The notes under the pieces were generated by a model. The model was not told where the DNA came from. It was given only the letters and a program-made list of their open reading frames with translations, and did not search any database. The position numbers and the translations under genes are program-made. From Pelodera strongyloides (Eukaryota > Nematoda > Chromadorea > Rhabditida > Rhabditidae), in NCBI GenBank assembly GCA_036852015.1, contig JAANDG010000210.1, positions 62,001-126,000 of the forward strand: a stretch of 64,000 nt of DNA. The letters are read 5' to 3'. Positions 22,769 to 34,810 of this stretch are shown here, one piece after another. Numbering within the stretch: the stretch's first letter is position 1; each line of letters starts with the position of its first letter.

Positions 22769-25700
22769 TCTATGTTGCTCTCTCTCCCTAAAATACCCTT
22801 GAAGCTTCTTCACTAACCTCCAAAATTGATTATCAGAATATATTCCATTATCTGGCATTGTGAATCGTTGAATATAGTGCAGGTAGTCCTGAATGAGTGT
22901 TATTATAAACAATAAATATACAATAAATAAACAAATAATAAAGGGGGGCAGAAGCAGACCTACTTCATGGCAATAATAATAGGCGCCCAATTGTTTTCTC
23001 CCACAAATTACTTGTGCCCTTCACCTCATCAAAGACGTTACATATTTTACTCCCGTAAATTTTTACTTGCGTCACCAAAATGGCTTTCACCAAAATAAAA
23101 CACATTTGTTGACTGGTTAGTGAAAATTTGATGATCAGCTGATGACGGTTTTCGATAAAACTTGGTCACGAATTGGTCACGAATTGGTCGCCAAGTGGGT
23201 TCACCCGTACCTGGCCGCTGTCGTGGTTTCCAGCAACTATCATATAGGGCACATAGGCAGCAATTGGCTGGATGAACCTCATAAAACTGTCGCCCAAATG
23301 ACCGTTTTCTGAGTCGAGGTCGTAGGCGATGTCACCTGAATTAATAATAATAATGCACGAAAATCCAAAGTCTTTATCGCGGCAAAACACTCAAGATTAT
23401 TGGTGGATCGATTTCTAGCAAGGCACTACTCTCAAGGAAACTCAAGCTTATCGTTGCATGTGGCTTAATTTGCCGACCTCTTACCATCATTTTGTATGAT
23501 GTAGACTTATATTATACACAACGTGTCACATAAATTAATAATAATAAATGTTTATTGGATCAATGCGACAAAGACGAAAACTTTTTGAAGTAGTTGCCGC
23601 TAGAAGGCTATAAGCTCGCAAACCAAAAGGTACCCTAAGATGTAGGTGCTGTAAGGACGCCGTATTTATTTACGTACTCTCTCTCTGACTCTCTGTCTCC
23701 CTCTTTCTCCCCCTCTCGCTCTCTCTCTGTTTTATTCTCCGGGTTTTAGAACTCACCAATATGAAAAACGATATCGACCAGTCCATTCTGCACATAGTGA
23801 ATCAGTGACTTTGCCGCGTGCCCATCAGATTCAGAGAGATCGCCGAACACGGCACCGCGGACCTAAAGCCAATTTCACAAAAAGTCTGACGACTGAGGGC
23901 TCAGACTTGCAAAAACATGTGCAAATCTAAGCCCTCTCAGCAAAAGACAGTAGGAGTTTTTTTTATGTTATATTGATTAACGATCAGCATGAAATTCTCG
24001 CGCTACAGTACGCCTCTGCAGGTTAGGGCCATGCCTCTTGGGTTCGTCTGTTTCCTTGCCAGTTACCTCTACAGAGTGCTGTATACCTCTATAGGAAGCT
24101 TCCCATATGCAGGATTTAAAAAAAATGTTTTGCTAGTAGTAAGTAGTTGTTGAGCAAGCTCAAGCCCAGCTACCTAGTTAGTGGGCGCAAAGCTGTCGGC
24201 AGCTATCATCCATGAGATATGTAACATACCTCGCCGTTATTCTGAATAGCTCTGAAATTGAAAGTTTCCGTCACTCCCTCATCGCTGCCCACGGAGTAGT
24301 CTAAACTTTAAGAAGTTAGAATAAAATGAGTCCATTTTGAAGAATTGTAACTTCGACGTGGGATACAGTGCTGTCCAAATATTATACGGTCACCCCAAAA
24401 AGGACCAGATGACCTGTCCCTTTAAATTTGCCTTTTTGTAAACCTAAATTTCAAACTCAAACAGGATGCTGAGGAATGCTAATTTAGTTACGGAAAAATG
24501 TGAACTTTACAAAAACTGATTTTATCTTGAACTGTCAGTTCACAAAATAAGGTTGCAATAAACCATAATATGCAAGCACCAAGAACCAATCTAATCATTA
24601 TTTCCGTTTCCAATTACCTTTATCAGAAAATATTCTATCGTTAATCTTACTCACATGTCATTCAAAAAATATTAAAAAATATGTGCACCCACATATTTTG
24701 TGGACTAGTATAATCTAGGAACAGGTTAGGTTAGAGTTAGAGTGATGCAGCTTATATGATTTTTTATTTGTCATACAATTTAATTAAAACATTTACTTAC
24801 AATATCGCTGTCCGGGGGTCAGTCCCGTTAGTGTTGCACGATGCGTGAAACGGGTAACTTTTTTCTTTCCTGCAACATATTATTTCATGTATTTCAAGTG
24901 ATATGCCACGTGTCTTGCACAACGGTCCTCCTATTCAAACATAGTTCTATTCTGTGCCAACAAGTTGCTGACTAACAAAACTTATACACCATGTACGACA
25001 TAAAATGAGCGTGGTTTCGCTGTTGTTGCTGGAATATTTGCTCACACCCTCTGATCACCCTTTTTGCTATCAATTAAATAAATAATTAATTGTTAAATAG
25101 ATTGGTTAATTACACTAACATATAATGTGGTGTCTTTTTTGTTTGGGTCAGGTGCTCATGCACCTAATGTATATATTGCTTTTCATTTAAATGCTTAATA
25201 CGCGTGCTTCCGTGAAAAAAGCTTATCTTATCAAAAATGTTCTCAGATCTGAAGCGAATCAAATTTGTCTACGATATTGGGAGTTTTCGTCTTTATATAT
25301 GTAATTTGTTAGGTGACTATGGTGCGGAAAACAATTTGTTAGCACATTCACACATCAGGATGTTGTTTCAATTAGAAAACCCCTTTGCGCACAATTGGCT
25401 CACTCCTGGCACAGCGGTGGTTCGCGCCGTGTTAGCGAAAAGCGAGCGAACAGTGCGCAGAAAGTATCCAATCGCTCACCTCCATCTGTCCATCGCGTAG
25501 TGTTTCCGAGCACTTTTCTATCGAGCACACCGTCGTCCACTCCGTATGTAACATATGGAACTGTGTCGGCGTTTTTGACTACAATACAGTAATATGCTAG
25601 TGATTAAAATAAAGGTCCGCATCCCCGTAAAATACCAGCTACGAAATTCAGCAAAAATCGATATGAAGACCTTTATTTACTTACTTGTGTAAGAATAGCT

Positions 25701-25975
25701 AACAAGTGCAAAGGTTATAAATGGATGAAGCCGAAGAGAAGGGCAAGCCTAGGCTTAGGCTTAGACTTAGTCTTAGGCTTCGGAGAAGTCTTAAGCGTAG
25801 GCTTAGGCTTAGTCTTCGGAGAATAGTAAAGCTTACATTTATGCATCGTCAGCCAAGTGACAACCATTTCTGTAGGATCCCCGGCATATGATAAATGCAC
25901 TTGCTCTGGGGGATTTTGACTGCCATAACTTGAGACGAATAAGGAAAGAAAAAGAGCAAGACAGTAGAAGGACAT
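20928..25975 (-). CDS. Purple acid phosphatase, secreted, complete
   Basis: Twelve exons give an unbroken 426-residue protein: 25975-25837, 25578-25480, 24869-24801, 24300-24230, 23862-23757, 23335-23211, 22888-22818, 22586-22475, 22064-21978, 21852-21755, 21394-21298 and 21134-20928. It hydrolyses phosphomonoesters at a two-metal centre. A signal peptide (MSFYCLALFLSLFVSSYGS) is followed by a fibronectin-like N-terminal domain (PEQVHLSYAGDPTEMVVTW). All metal-ligand blocks are present: FGDLS, GDIAYDL, GNHD, the His of MIHRPMYC and GHRHTYER. The C-terminal purple-acid-phosphatase domain is also present (SGSYGFSYFHVHNATT). GNHD replaces the usual GNHE and FGDLS the usual FGDLG; the ligand residues are unchanged. 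The ATG is preceded by ATTCCAG, a likely trans-splice acceptor. One family A MITE sits in intron 8 and another abuts the start. Expected to be active and extracellular or lysosomal. Confidence 0.92.
22236..22416. repeat. MITE family A copy
   Basis: TTAA-bounded, both CCGGCCGG ends intact. Between purple acid phosphatase exons 8 and 9. Confidence 0.87.
22680..22762. repeat. (CT)n microsatellite
   Basis: CTCTCT runs with CGCGCG interruptions, in intron 7 of the purple acid phosphatase gene. Confidence 0.9.
25745..25820. repeat. Degenerate interstitial telomere-like repeat (TTAGGC)
   Basis: Several CTTAGG/TTAGGC units mixed with one-base variants (TTAGAC, TTAGTC) over about 75 bp. It lies in the first intron of the purple acid phosphatase gene, right after the exon 1 donor. 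Confidence 0.75.
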
Positions 25976-25985
25976 CCTGGAATAA
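25976..25985 (-). promoter_or_regulatory. Probable spliced-leader trans-splice acceptor of the phosphatase gene
   Basis: Minus-strand TTATTCCAG ends one base before the ATG. A MITE ends immediately upstream (25986), so the AT-rich tract of this acceptor is only about 10 bp of non-MITE sequence. Confidence 0.5.
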
Positions 25986-26141
25986 TTAAAGCGAAATACC
26001 GGCCGGTTTCTGAAACGCATCGTTGACCAACATTCTTGTGCTGCTTATGCAAATGAACATAAATCAGAATAAAATTCGAGCTAAATTCGAGTAACTTTGC
26101 ATAAATACGTAAGAAGTTAGTTGCCCACAATGCGTTTCAAG
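25986..26141. repeat. MITE family A copy, one end truncated
   Basis: The TTAAAGCGAAATACCGGCCG end is intact next to the phosphatase start. The other end stops at ATGCGTTTCAAG without its CCGGCCGG block. Confidence 0.8.
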
Positions 26142-28219
26142 CATCCGTGTGAGCAATTGTGAGCAAAGATCCATGGGCGTTTTATCTGTTGTATGCTCCC
26201 TTATCTCAAAAACACCTCAAAAAATCCCATCTGACGTTGAAATTTTCACAAAAATATAGGAAATTTGAAGGTTTTTACTGGAAACGTATGAGGGAACCAG
26301 CCACAGGCCTCTAGATTGCGAACGGCCATTGCGTCAAGTTATCACTATTTGAAGTTTTGAAGCTTTGTTTGAAAAAAAGTGTAAATATAAGTTAACGTTG
26401 CGCTCGGCAGTAACGTACTGTACCATTTGCATACAACTTTAGACTTTAGAAACTAGGTATAAAATATAAGTCTTGAGGTACATTATAAACATTATAAACG
26501 TTATAAACGGTAGAACAATGTCAATTACAATTCGGTATAAATTTCGGTAGGAACTGGAGCTTTACAAAGGGAATAAAGACCACGTGAGACATATTTTTGC
26601 GTCCCCTTTCATAAACGAAAAGAGACAAATTTGTGGTGTCCATATCCCTTTAATATAATTATTTTATCAAGTGGGTACTTGATTTTGTTGATTGCTTGGT
26701 TTCTGTTTGCCCTCAATTGTGTTACTTCCCACTTCTTTCAGAGTTAATGATATGGAGTGAAAATAAAACAAATATTAGCAAAATGATTCATAGTATTTGG
26801 TCATCGAGCTAAAAGGAAATAATTAACTGAATAGTATAGAGGTGGTGAATGGACACTTATAAAGAGTTCAAAAAATGTAGATTTTCACATGCGTGGTTGA
26901 TTTTCTCTCCCTGCACAGATAAACGAAATAATTGCCGAAACCACAGAAAAACCGTTGCCGACTGGTTGGAGACTGTTTCGTGACCATTTGGTGACCATGG
27001 TCTGCTTAGCCACGAAAAAACCAATGAACAGCCAAATGGGTTCACCCATTTCCTATGAGCCATAATTTGTCCACATTCATTGGTATGTATAATTGCCGAA
27101 ATCACAGAAAAACAATAAGTAGTAGGTTTATCATGGGTCGTTCTCCGTACGACTGTATCAATAGGAAATGGAGGAACCATTTGGTGACGGTTCCCTGGTT
27201 TTTTTTCGTGTGCCAACTCATTTGCTGACCACTTGGTAACTTTGTCGTGACCAAATTTCATCGAGACGGGCATCAACCGGTAAGCAACTGGTCGCCAAAC
27301 AGTCAATAACCAGTCACCAAATGGTTTTTTTAGGTGAAACCATTTGGTGACGGGCGCCCGACGGTTTCTTTCGAAAATTATTCTGTTTTAGTGTGATAAC
27401 ACAAAATTAAAATAGCGTAAGAATTTTAATTTGTTTATTAAATACCCCAACTAATTTGTTTATTAAATACCTCGACTTTTCAAGTCGAGGATGAAAATTA
27501 GAAACGAAAATATAAACAGAAACAGATGACCGATTTGATTAGCTTTTTTTCATTAAACTGTTTTATTTTATGGTTAACCTTTTAACTTTTTTTTTACTTT
27601 TTCGTTTTCTTTCATTCAGAAATGCTAAATGATTTTAGCCTATGACACGAAACCGAAACAAGCGTTCCAAACTACAATTAATCGTTCCAAACTACAAACT
27701 ACAAGTTAATTGCACTGTTGCAAGTTAATTGCCCGATTTACCGCCTTTCACTGAAAGGAAATAACCTAAAGCTAATTGCCCGACGCGGGCAATTGACTCC
27801 GGCTGCAAATAAAAAAGTGCGTTGAAAAAAAACCTTTAATTCACGTAAATATTTGTTTATGCTGCTGTTTTTTTTTTACTTTTTTATTCTATTAGTTGCT
27901 GTATTTATTAGAAATACTCTAGTATTACTATCGCCTTTGTTTATCTTTTTGTTGTTGTTCGAAGCACTAAAATTATGATTATGGATGCTCCTGGTATTTT
28001 CAGTTTTTGTTATTAATGTTTTGAAACGTATCTCGCTGGGCGCAGTCCCTCGTGCCATGTACGCCTTTTCATCGGCGACAACAAAACGCGAAAAATTAGC
28101 ATAATTTCATGAGACATGCAAATTTGACGACAGTCGTGTAGTTAGATAACACAGACAGTTTAGCACAGTTGTCATCAGCATACTGGTGCTCGCCCTCTCT
28201 CACTTTTCTTTTTACTATA
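26142..28219. other. Intergenic repeats, no gene seen
   Basis: AT-rich sequence with repeat family C at 26925-27360, including an inverted ACCAAATGGT/ACCATTTGGT pair near 27315-27350. The 149-codon minus-strand frame here follows the repeat and has no recognisable domain. Confidence 0.5.
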
Positions 28220-28533
28220 ATAGAGTATTTATCTCGCACTTTCGCACGCGAGAATTCGCGAAAGTGCCATCCATCTCGAAAAGACCGAAAGTGCCGCGTT
28301 TTCGTGGAAGGACTATTAAATTTAAAGGTGTATTGAGCGGGAATTATTTTTATCATCGTTATTCCGGAGTTTTTACTGCAAATTTAAATTGCCGCTAGCC
28401 ATTCCACAAAAATGCGGCACTTTCGGTCTTACTGTAGGTCACCTTCAAGTAAAGGAAAACACACAAAAATTTTTCGAGATGGATGGCACTTTCGCGAATT
28501 CTCGCGTGCGAAAGTGCGAGATAAATACTCTAT
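28220..28533. repeat. Foldback element with perfect 63-bp arms
   Basis: Positions 28220-28282 and 28471-28533 are exact reverse complements, 188 bp apart. A shorter inner pair (GACCGAAAGTGCCGC near 28283-28300 and its complement near 28413-28430) nests inside. The arms carry repeated GCGAAAGTGC motifs. No coding capacity. Confidence 0.9.
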
Positions 28534-28776
28534 AATGTCATTGTCCTACTGGTAAGAATCCCCACTCTTTCTTTTCTTCACAGTAGTAAGTTCTTTATTA
28601 GCAATGTTTTCGCGATAGTATTAAATTCTTTATTCGCTATGTTTTCGCGATACTGGTTTATATTATTCGTTGTGCATTTTCACTTTTTAGATCCGTTCGA
28701 GGAGAGAAACCGTGCGATCTACAACCATTACTGCAGGAGCAGATAAAAAGGACGGGAGATTCGGGATCATGAGATA

Positions 28777-28803
28777 GGCTTAGGCTTAGGCTTAGCCTAA
28801 GCC
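28777..28803. repeat. Interstitial (TTAGGC)n with inverted last unit
   Basis: Three GGCTTA units run directly into CCTAAGCC, a head-to-head arrangement. The same layout occurs at 30363-30395. Confidence 0.85.
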
Positions 28804-29059
28804 ATCTAAACACAGTCACGGACGTCACGAATTGTAAGTCACCCATCTCTCTACAGCATTGCATTAAATTCATAAATCTAGATCACTTTTTATATCATTA
28901 TGTCCAGTATGTATGTTTGTGTGTACATGAACCTAAACTTACATTCAAATTACCTGTTTACCTTTTGTCATTTTCTTTTTCTTATCGCTACCTGCACTGT
29001 TCGTTTACTGTATCGTGTCATTTAGAAGTGCATTCAACGCTCGCGCTCGTGAGTGAAGC

Positions 29060-30673
29060 ATGAAGGTGTACTACTCTGGTTGTCGGAGTCCAGCCAACTC
29101 ATCTACTTCACGAACACGAGGTGCGGGCGTTCTGCTCGTCCAGCTGGACCACGACTTCCAGGACGTCGTCGCTGAGTTCGGTGTCAAGAAGGACGCGGGA
29201 CAGCTCAAGGACTACGGACTACACGGTGGGCTTGTTTCATGTTCTCAATGATTTAAGAAGTAGTGTGCATTCTCTGTGAAATTTGCATAAGATACGAATT
29301 TTCTATGTATCCTACGAATTTTGGCACATTTTGACGCAACTTCCGAAAGTAGTTACACTACGGCTTAAATGATAGTACCGTAGCCTAAGTGAACACAATT
29401 GAGCACAAATAATAGTTGAGATGTTTTTTTTGCTCTTGCATTTTCTTGAGCACTATCAACTATCAACTGTCCCATCAAAACGTAACATGCAGTTTTTTGT
29501 TCTGAGTTTCTTTTTCCCGTAAGCTTCTAGCCTCTACCGTATCAACCCTAAGCATATTTTCTTTGGAAACTATTTCTTCGTAAGTGGATTGCTTATATTT
29601 GCATGAGCTGTAGGTCTCTAACAAACATTTCTCTAAAATTTCTAAACATTTCTAACATTATGCTTGGCTGTTTCTGTTCCGATAGTTAGCGGTACCGTGC
29701 GCCCCACTGCGTAATTTTCCCAAGTTTTCCTAAGGGTCTAGTGCTGCGCTAAAAGCAAAAAGAATAACTGTGGGCGAATTCACGTATTCTTGTGAGTACC
29801 CTAATTTATCGGGACGACCTAACTCGTGACTCATCAGTGCGCGAGTACCGCGGTAGGCGAGTACCCCAGTGCGAGAAACGCAGTGGGCGAGTACCCTGGT
29901 GCGTGAGTACCGCATTGCGAGAACAGCAGTGCGCGAGTACCGTAGTAGGTGAGTACCCCAGTGCGAGAAACGCAGTGGGCGAGTACCCTAGTGCGTGAGA
30001 ACCGCAGTGCATGAGTTGGGCCGGCCTAGTACATTATTTTTCATTTTTGAAGCACTTGGCTCTTGGGAAAACTTGCTTTTAGGAGGTTGGGAAAAAAACA
30101 CATTTTAGTAGTTACATAAGTTGGTCTTGATTTCTTGATCATGCAATCATGCAACTAATTAGTGACTAAATTTAAGTTGTTTAAATTGATACCTATTTTT
30201 GATATTGTCATAATTCTGCATTTTTTTCTTCTCGCTATGCTTTTTAGGAAACTTCGCTGTATCGCTCGTGAACGGCCACAGGACCGTCTTGAGCGAAGAA
30301 CGGAAGCGCTGGCACAAGGAATTGCTCGTGGGCGAGACACTTCGAGCAAACTGGACCTCTCTGCTTAGGCTTAGGCTTAGGCTTAGGCCTAAGCATCTTC
30401 TCTGCTTCGCTCGCTTGAAACTACTACTACTTGAAATGCGCTCCGAAGTAAGTTTAATGCATTTTGTAGAAATAATCGATTGTACGAGGTAACTCCTCGC
30501 TTTCTGCTTTTTCTCTCCCTCTCCCTCTATCACGTTCCCGCTCTTCCTGTCTCGGGTAAAAGCCCCTCTAAAACTAACCTTACAATCTAGTTGTAATTTA
30601 GGGTGTCTGTGTCTGTTCTGTGCCCATGTCTGAAAGCATGGAGAACTACAGCGAGTCGAGGACATCTACATAA
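29060..30673 (+). CDS. Doubtful three-exon gene, 145 residues
   Basis: Exons 29060-29225 (donor G|GTGGGC), 30248-30447 (acceptor TTTTTAG, donor GAA|GTAAGT) and 30602-30673 (TAA stop) join in phase. The first part reads GAGVLLVQLDHDFQDVVAEF and the second NFAVSLVNGHRTVLSEERKR; both look coding in composition but match no family I know. Oddly, exon 2 would run through the interstitial telomere repeat at 30363-30395, giving a Leu-Arg repeat (LRLRLRLR). The intron holds a 92-bp minisatellite. A decayed relative of exon 1 lies at 32350-32469. It could be a young gene, a pseudogene, or exons of something larger. Confidence 0.33.
29837..30015. repeat. Minisatellite, about 92-bp period built of GTGCGAGTACC-like units
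   Basis: GTGCGCGAGTACCG recurs at 29837 and 29929. The intervening blocks (GCGAGTACCCCAGTGCGAGA, AACGCAGTGGGCGAGTACCC) repeat with few changes. Confidence 0.85.
30363..30395. repeat. Interstitial (TTAGGC)4 with inverted last unit
   Basis: CTTAGG repeated four times, then CCTAAGC in the opposite orientation. It falls inside the second exon of the doubtful gene at 29060-30673. Confidence 0.9.
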
Positions 30674-30806
30674 TCAGGACCAGGAAATCTAGCTCGTCCA
30701 TGGCATCGTCGAACTCGTCGTATTCTGGAAATAGCAAGGATAGCTCAAGGGTTACGTTACCGCCCGCTCTAGGTATATTGCATCAAACAGAACTAGGTAT
30801 GTTAGT

Positions 30807-30890
30807 CTCTCTCCCCTCTCTCTCCTCCTCTTTCTCATTCTCTCTCTCTCTCACTCTCTCTCTCTCCATCTCTCTCTTTCCTCTTTCTTT
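30807..30890. repeat. (CT)n-rich microsatellite
   Basis: TCTCTCTC runs; frames over it are artefacts. Confidence 0.88.
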
Positions 30891-31047
30891 TGTGAAATTA
30901 ATTCAAATACATATTCTAAAGGTTTTCCATTTAGATCAGGAACTATCCAACGAGGTGTCGAGTCGCTCGATGCTCGACTTCGAATTTGGATACATCGCTG
31001 GAATCGGACGAATGCCGGCCATTGGAACCCCTCCGACTGCTGCCTGA

Positions 31048-33317
31048 GAACGTCAAACAATTTGCCAAATGGATCTTGTGGTCTACCTCAGTCTCTACCA
31101 CTGCGACATGAGTACCAGCCGAATAAGCCCAAAAAAAGGTAACCCAAATTTTTCTGCCTTTTCGTCTTAACTATCTGCCGCTGCGTACAGCTGCGCTGAA
31201 AACACTGAGTCAAAACTTCGCCAGTATTTTGCCTTATATTCGCTACTTCCCATTTTCACGGCGCTCACAACCAAGTTTACGTTTGTATGCGAGTTTCATA
31301 AGTTCCGTATAGGGCTGGGACGATTGGCCGATTGGCGCCTATTTTGTTTTGCAAGTATCCACGTACATGCATCGAAAGACGGAAATTAGCATATTTGCAT
31401 AATGACTATGCAAATTAGAATGCGAAAAAAACTAGAATGGGAAAAATCTGAAAAAGAGCCCAGCCATTTTATTTTGTACAAGATATATCATTTTCTTCTA
31501 ATTCAAACTTCTATGAGAACCTTACCTTTTTTGGAGGTTACATGATCCTAACTCGCTAACTCGCTTTTTCTCCAAATGAGCTTTATTTCTCGTGATTATA
31601 TAATTGGTTGTGTGTTTGAAGTGAAGTTTATAAACCATTATTTAGTTCTCCGGAAGGGAACCTGGATGTTCAACTGTTGTCAATGGAACTTATTGTTGTG
31701 TGAGAAGCGACCGGACCCCCGAGCGGACGTGAGCTTCCGGTCCTTCAGTGCCGTGCCGAAGCATTATCAAGAGAAACACTACTTGTAAGTTATCGAGCAT
31801 GCTGCTTGTAGACCAATGGTGTTTCATTGGAGATGATTCGGATTAAAACGGGTTTAAAGCGAAATACCACCCGGTTTGGGTTTTTTTCACCAAAAATAAG
31901 TTTTTTTTTGCGATTTTGTACTTTCGACGGTTTTCCGTATATTTTACTTGTTAATTGGAAAAAGAGCGATGGCCTTTTCAAATAATCACACACTCCGCAG
32001 CATCCAAATGACGAAATGCTGACAAAATGTTTCGCATTTACTTGGTAAAAATCCGAAAAGGGGATGTGTTTAAAGCTGTAATAAACGCACGGAAGCTTTC
32101 TCCCCCTCTTGTATTTTTTTAGAGAGCGACAGCTAATACGCCTTAAGATTGTCCACAAAAATGCACGTGGCGTTTTACAAAGTGTACTTGTCCAAAATCG
32201 CTGTATTGCTGTATACGGTTACCAGGTAGAATTCAGTTTTTTGGTGAATATTGATCTACCCTGAAATAATTACTCCTTATAGTTTAGAATGGCTGAACCT
32301 TCGTCATCGGAACTCGAAAGCACATGTTTGAAGAGCAAGTGTCCGGCTCCAGACGCAGTAGGATGCTCGCCCAGCTCCTAGTCCTCCACGTTTTATGGGA
32401 CCTCTAGGACGGTGTCGATGCCAAGCTCGTCGTCGAGGGCGCGCAGAGCTCAAGGTCTATTAAATTCGGTGGGTGCTTTCTAAGTATAACGACTCTGACT
32501 ATTGATAAGCTTAACTAGAACCGGTATTTAAAGTTATTTGTCATAATTCTATAAATCTGGGATTCATTTCCGTTCTATTCTTCTAGAGCGCCCTTTTAGT
32601 ACTTTTCTGCAAAGTATTCAATGTTATCTAAAAAATTCTCTGTTAAGTTTCTGTTTCTGAACCGAAGTTTCGAAGTTTCCTGAATCTGATGTTTCTGATC
32701 CGTTTTTAGTTCGGAATGTTGGAAGGATTCAAAAAACGAGACTCCTTTTTTGTATTTAGCGAGTTCAAATGCGCACTTCATATTGCTGATGTAGTACGCA
32801 AGTACGCTTATAGCAAACAACTTATTTCATTTTTGTTTCAGTTCTGCACTGCACTGCGATGAGTGGTGGTCGTCGAAGCCGGGGCTTTGTTCGAATATGG
32901 CAATTTGTGCCTAATACTGGATGCCGCAAACAAGCGGACCTACGACAGATTCCTCCAATGTCCTGCCTTTCCTTTCCACCCCTCCTCAAATAATAAAAAT
33001 TTACAGAGGAGGGGGGGGGCTGGCTCAACGTGTTATGTTACTCTTGTTCATTATGGTTGTTGTGGGAGATGTGTTCCCTACTTCCCCAAATTTGCGAAGG
33101 AGAGCTTTGCGACTCGTTACGACATGCCTGATTCGCAGTTCTGTCACTTGACTCCTCCCCAAATTATGAGGGGGTGACTCAACACTGACGCTACTTACTG
33201 TCGTTGATTATGGTTTTGATGTGCTGCTTGCTTGTAGTTTGCGTTTGGTAACTTTTCGACACAACTATGTGATTAATTGAATACTTTCCGAAAGTTCGAA
33301 GCACTTCCTTCAGTATG
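31048..33317. other. Unassigned stretch with exon-like remnants
   Basis: 31620-31783 is open in several frames and ends in a GTAAGT donor (PDPRADVSFRSFSAVPKHYQ in one frame). 32296-32469 resembles the exon at 29085-29225 (CTCCTAGTCCTCCACG against CTGCTCGTCCAGCTGG, same GTGGG donor) but is broken by stops. I could not join these into a gene. Confidence 0.35.
32296..32469 (+). pseudogene. Decayed duplicate of the 29.1-kb exon
   Basis: It shares order and many bases with 29085-29225, including GACGCGGGACAGCTCAAGG against GGGCGCGCAGAGCTCAAGG and a following GGTGGGCTT/GGTGGGTGCTT donor. Its matching frame contains stops. Confidence 0.4.
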
Positions 33318-33498
33318 TTAAAGCGAAATACCGGCCGGTGTTTGACGCATCATGTACAACTGAATTCCTACGTATTGCAAATTTACTTGAAGTGAGCTCG
33401 ATTTTGTATTCTAATTGATGTTTCTTTGCATACGCTGCATAGGAGCGCTTGTGTCTGTACTCGATGTGTTTAAAAAACCGGCCAGTATTTCGCTTTAA
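33318..33498. repeat. MITE family A copy
   Basis: TTAAAGCGAAATACCGGCCG at the left, CCGGCCAGTATTTCGCTTTAA-type right end. Confidence 0.85.
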
Positions 33499-34429
33499 AA
33501 AAAATTCCTCTAAAAAAAATTTTTCTGTGATATATCCCAGACTCATGGAGACCCAGAAACCCCGAAATACCCCCGAACAAGTCGCACAAAGTCTGGCCTT
33601 ATCCTTGATCGGGGACATATGCGTGATTTTCGAAAAATAATCGGGTGTTCTTTTTGTAGTAATGGGGGCCATACCCGGCCCTGTTCCCGATATGAGCCGA
33701 ATTATTCGTGATCGGGCTTTTTGCGGGACTTGATCGGGGACATATCGGGGTTTTTTGGAAGAAACTGGACCAGATAAGGATTTTTTCGAAAGTAATCTGG
33801 GCCACATCGGGCTTTCCACTTTCCTATGTACTCAAATATTTGCTGTGAAAACCGTTTTGATTAATACGCAAAATTGTGGAAGATATTCGCGAAAGAAGAT
33901 TCTTGTATCGCGGTCGAGCTTGAAAATGCGTTCATGTGCCTCAAAACACAGTATGTTTCATAGCAAAGTTCTTCTTGATACTGATTTAATCAATGTTAAC
34001 ATATTTGTTTTGGTTTTCAACCCAGTGCACGTCCAAAATTTTTTTTTGGCTATTTTTGGCTTCTGAGTACGGTAACTAGCTGCGGATCTTCTTTCGCGAA
34101 TATTTTCCCCGATTTTCCATATTATGCAAAACGGTTTTCACAGCCGCGTTTGAGTAATCTGGGAGATTTATCTCAGAAAAATTAGGGAAATCTTTTTATA
34201 CGTGGCAGTATATTCTACGAGATAAAACAAAACAAAAATCAAATCATTTATCAAAAGACTAATTAAGCATAAAAGACATCTAATATAATGTGAAAATGGA
34301 AGCAAATACATCAAATCTAAATAAATACTGCAAGCTCAAACGGATCAGCCACATGCTGCAATTTTATAAGTACTTGGAATTGGATAGTAGCAGCTTCAGA
34401 TAGGGTATCATTCAAAAAAAAACGTTACA

Positions 34430-34810
34430 TCACTTTGACACGGAAGTTGACTATTGAAACCAACGATGTCAGGTTTTGTTGACACACTCAAAACGTCAAC
34501 AAAAAATTTAAATAGTTATTTTACGGACTAATTTATCTACATGACGGAAAATGACCCGCTATGACAATGAGTGACAATGCAACAATCTATCACAAGCCAC
34601 GTTGTCATGACGTGACATTGCATCGCATGCTTGACACGTGACACCAAAAGAGCGTATTTTGAGATCAACTTATAGAACTTGACAAAACTTGACATGACTA
34701 CGACAACATATGATAGTACATGCCAAAGGTTGACATCATGTGACGATAAATATCAAACTGTTACGGAATGACAACACGTGACGTTACATGACTTCATGTG
34801 ACACGCGACA
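34430..34810. repeat. TGACA/TGTCA-rich tract
   Basis: Short motifs TGACA, ACGTGACA and their complements recur irregularly (about every 15-25 bp) across roughly 380 bp. No exact tandem period is visible, so this may be a heavily mutated minisatellite. Confidence 0.45.

Noticed and set aside
25715..25836. Continuation of the first phosphatase exon as a Lys-Pro repeat tail
   Set aside because: The frame runs through the degenerate telomere repeat; the GTAAGC donor at 25836 restores the conserved domain.
26857..27306. 149-codon minus-strand open frame
   Set aside because: It lies in dispersed repeat family C, has no domain, and its blocks recur in non-coding places.
29837..30015. CRISPR-like regularity of the GAGTACC repeats
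   Set aside because: Units are contiguous and vary within a 92-bp higher-order period, so this is a minisatellite without spacers.
33310..33819. 169-codon minus-strand open frame
   Set aside because: Its C-terminal third is a family A MITE and the rest shows no recognisable protein features or splice context.
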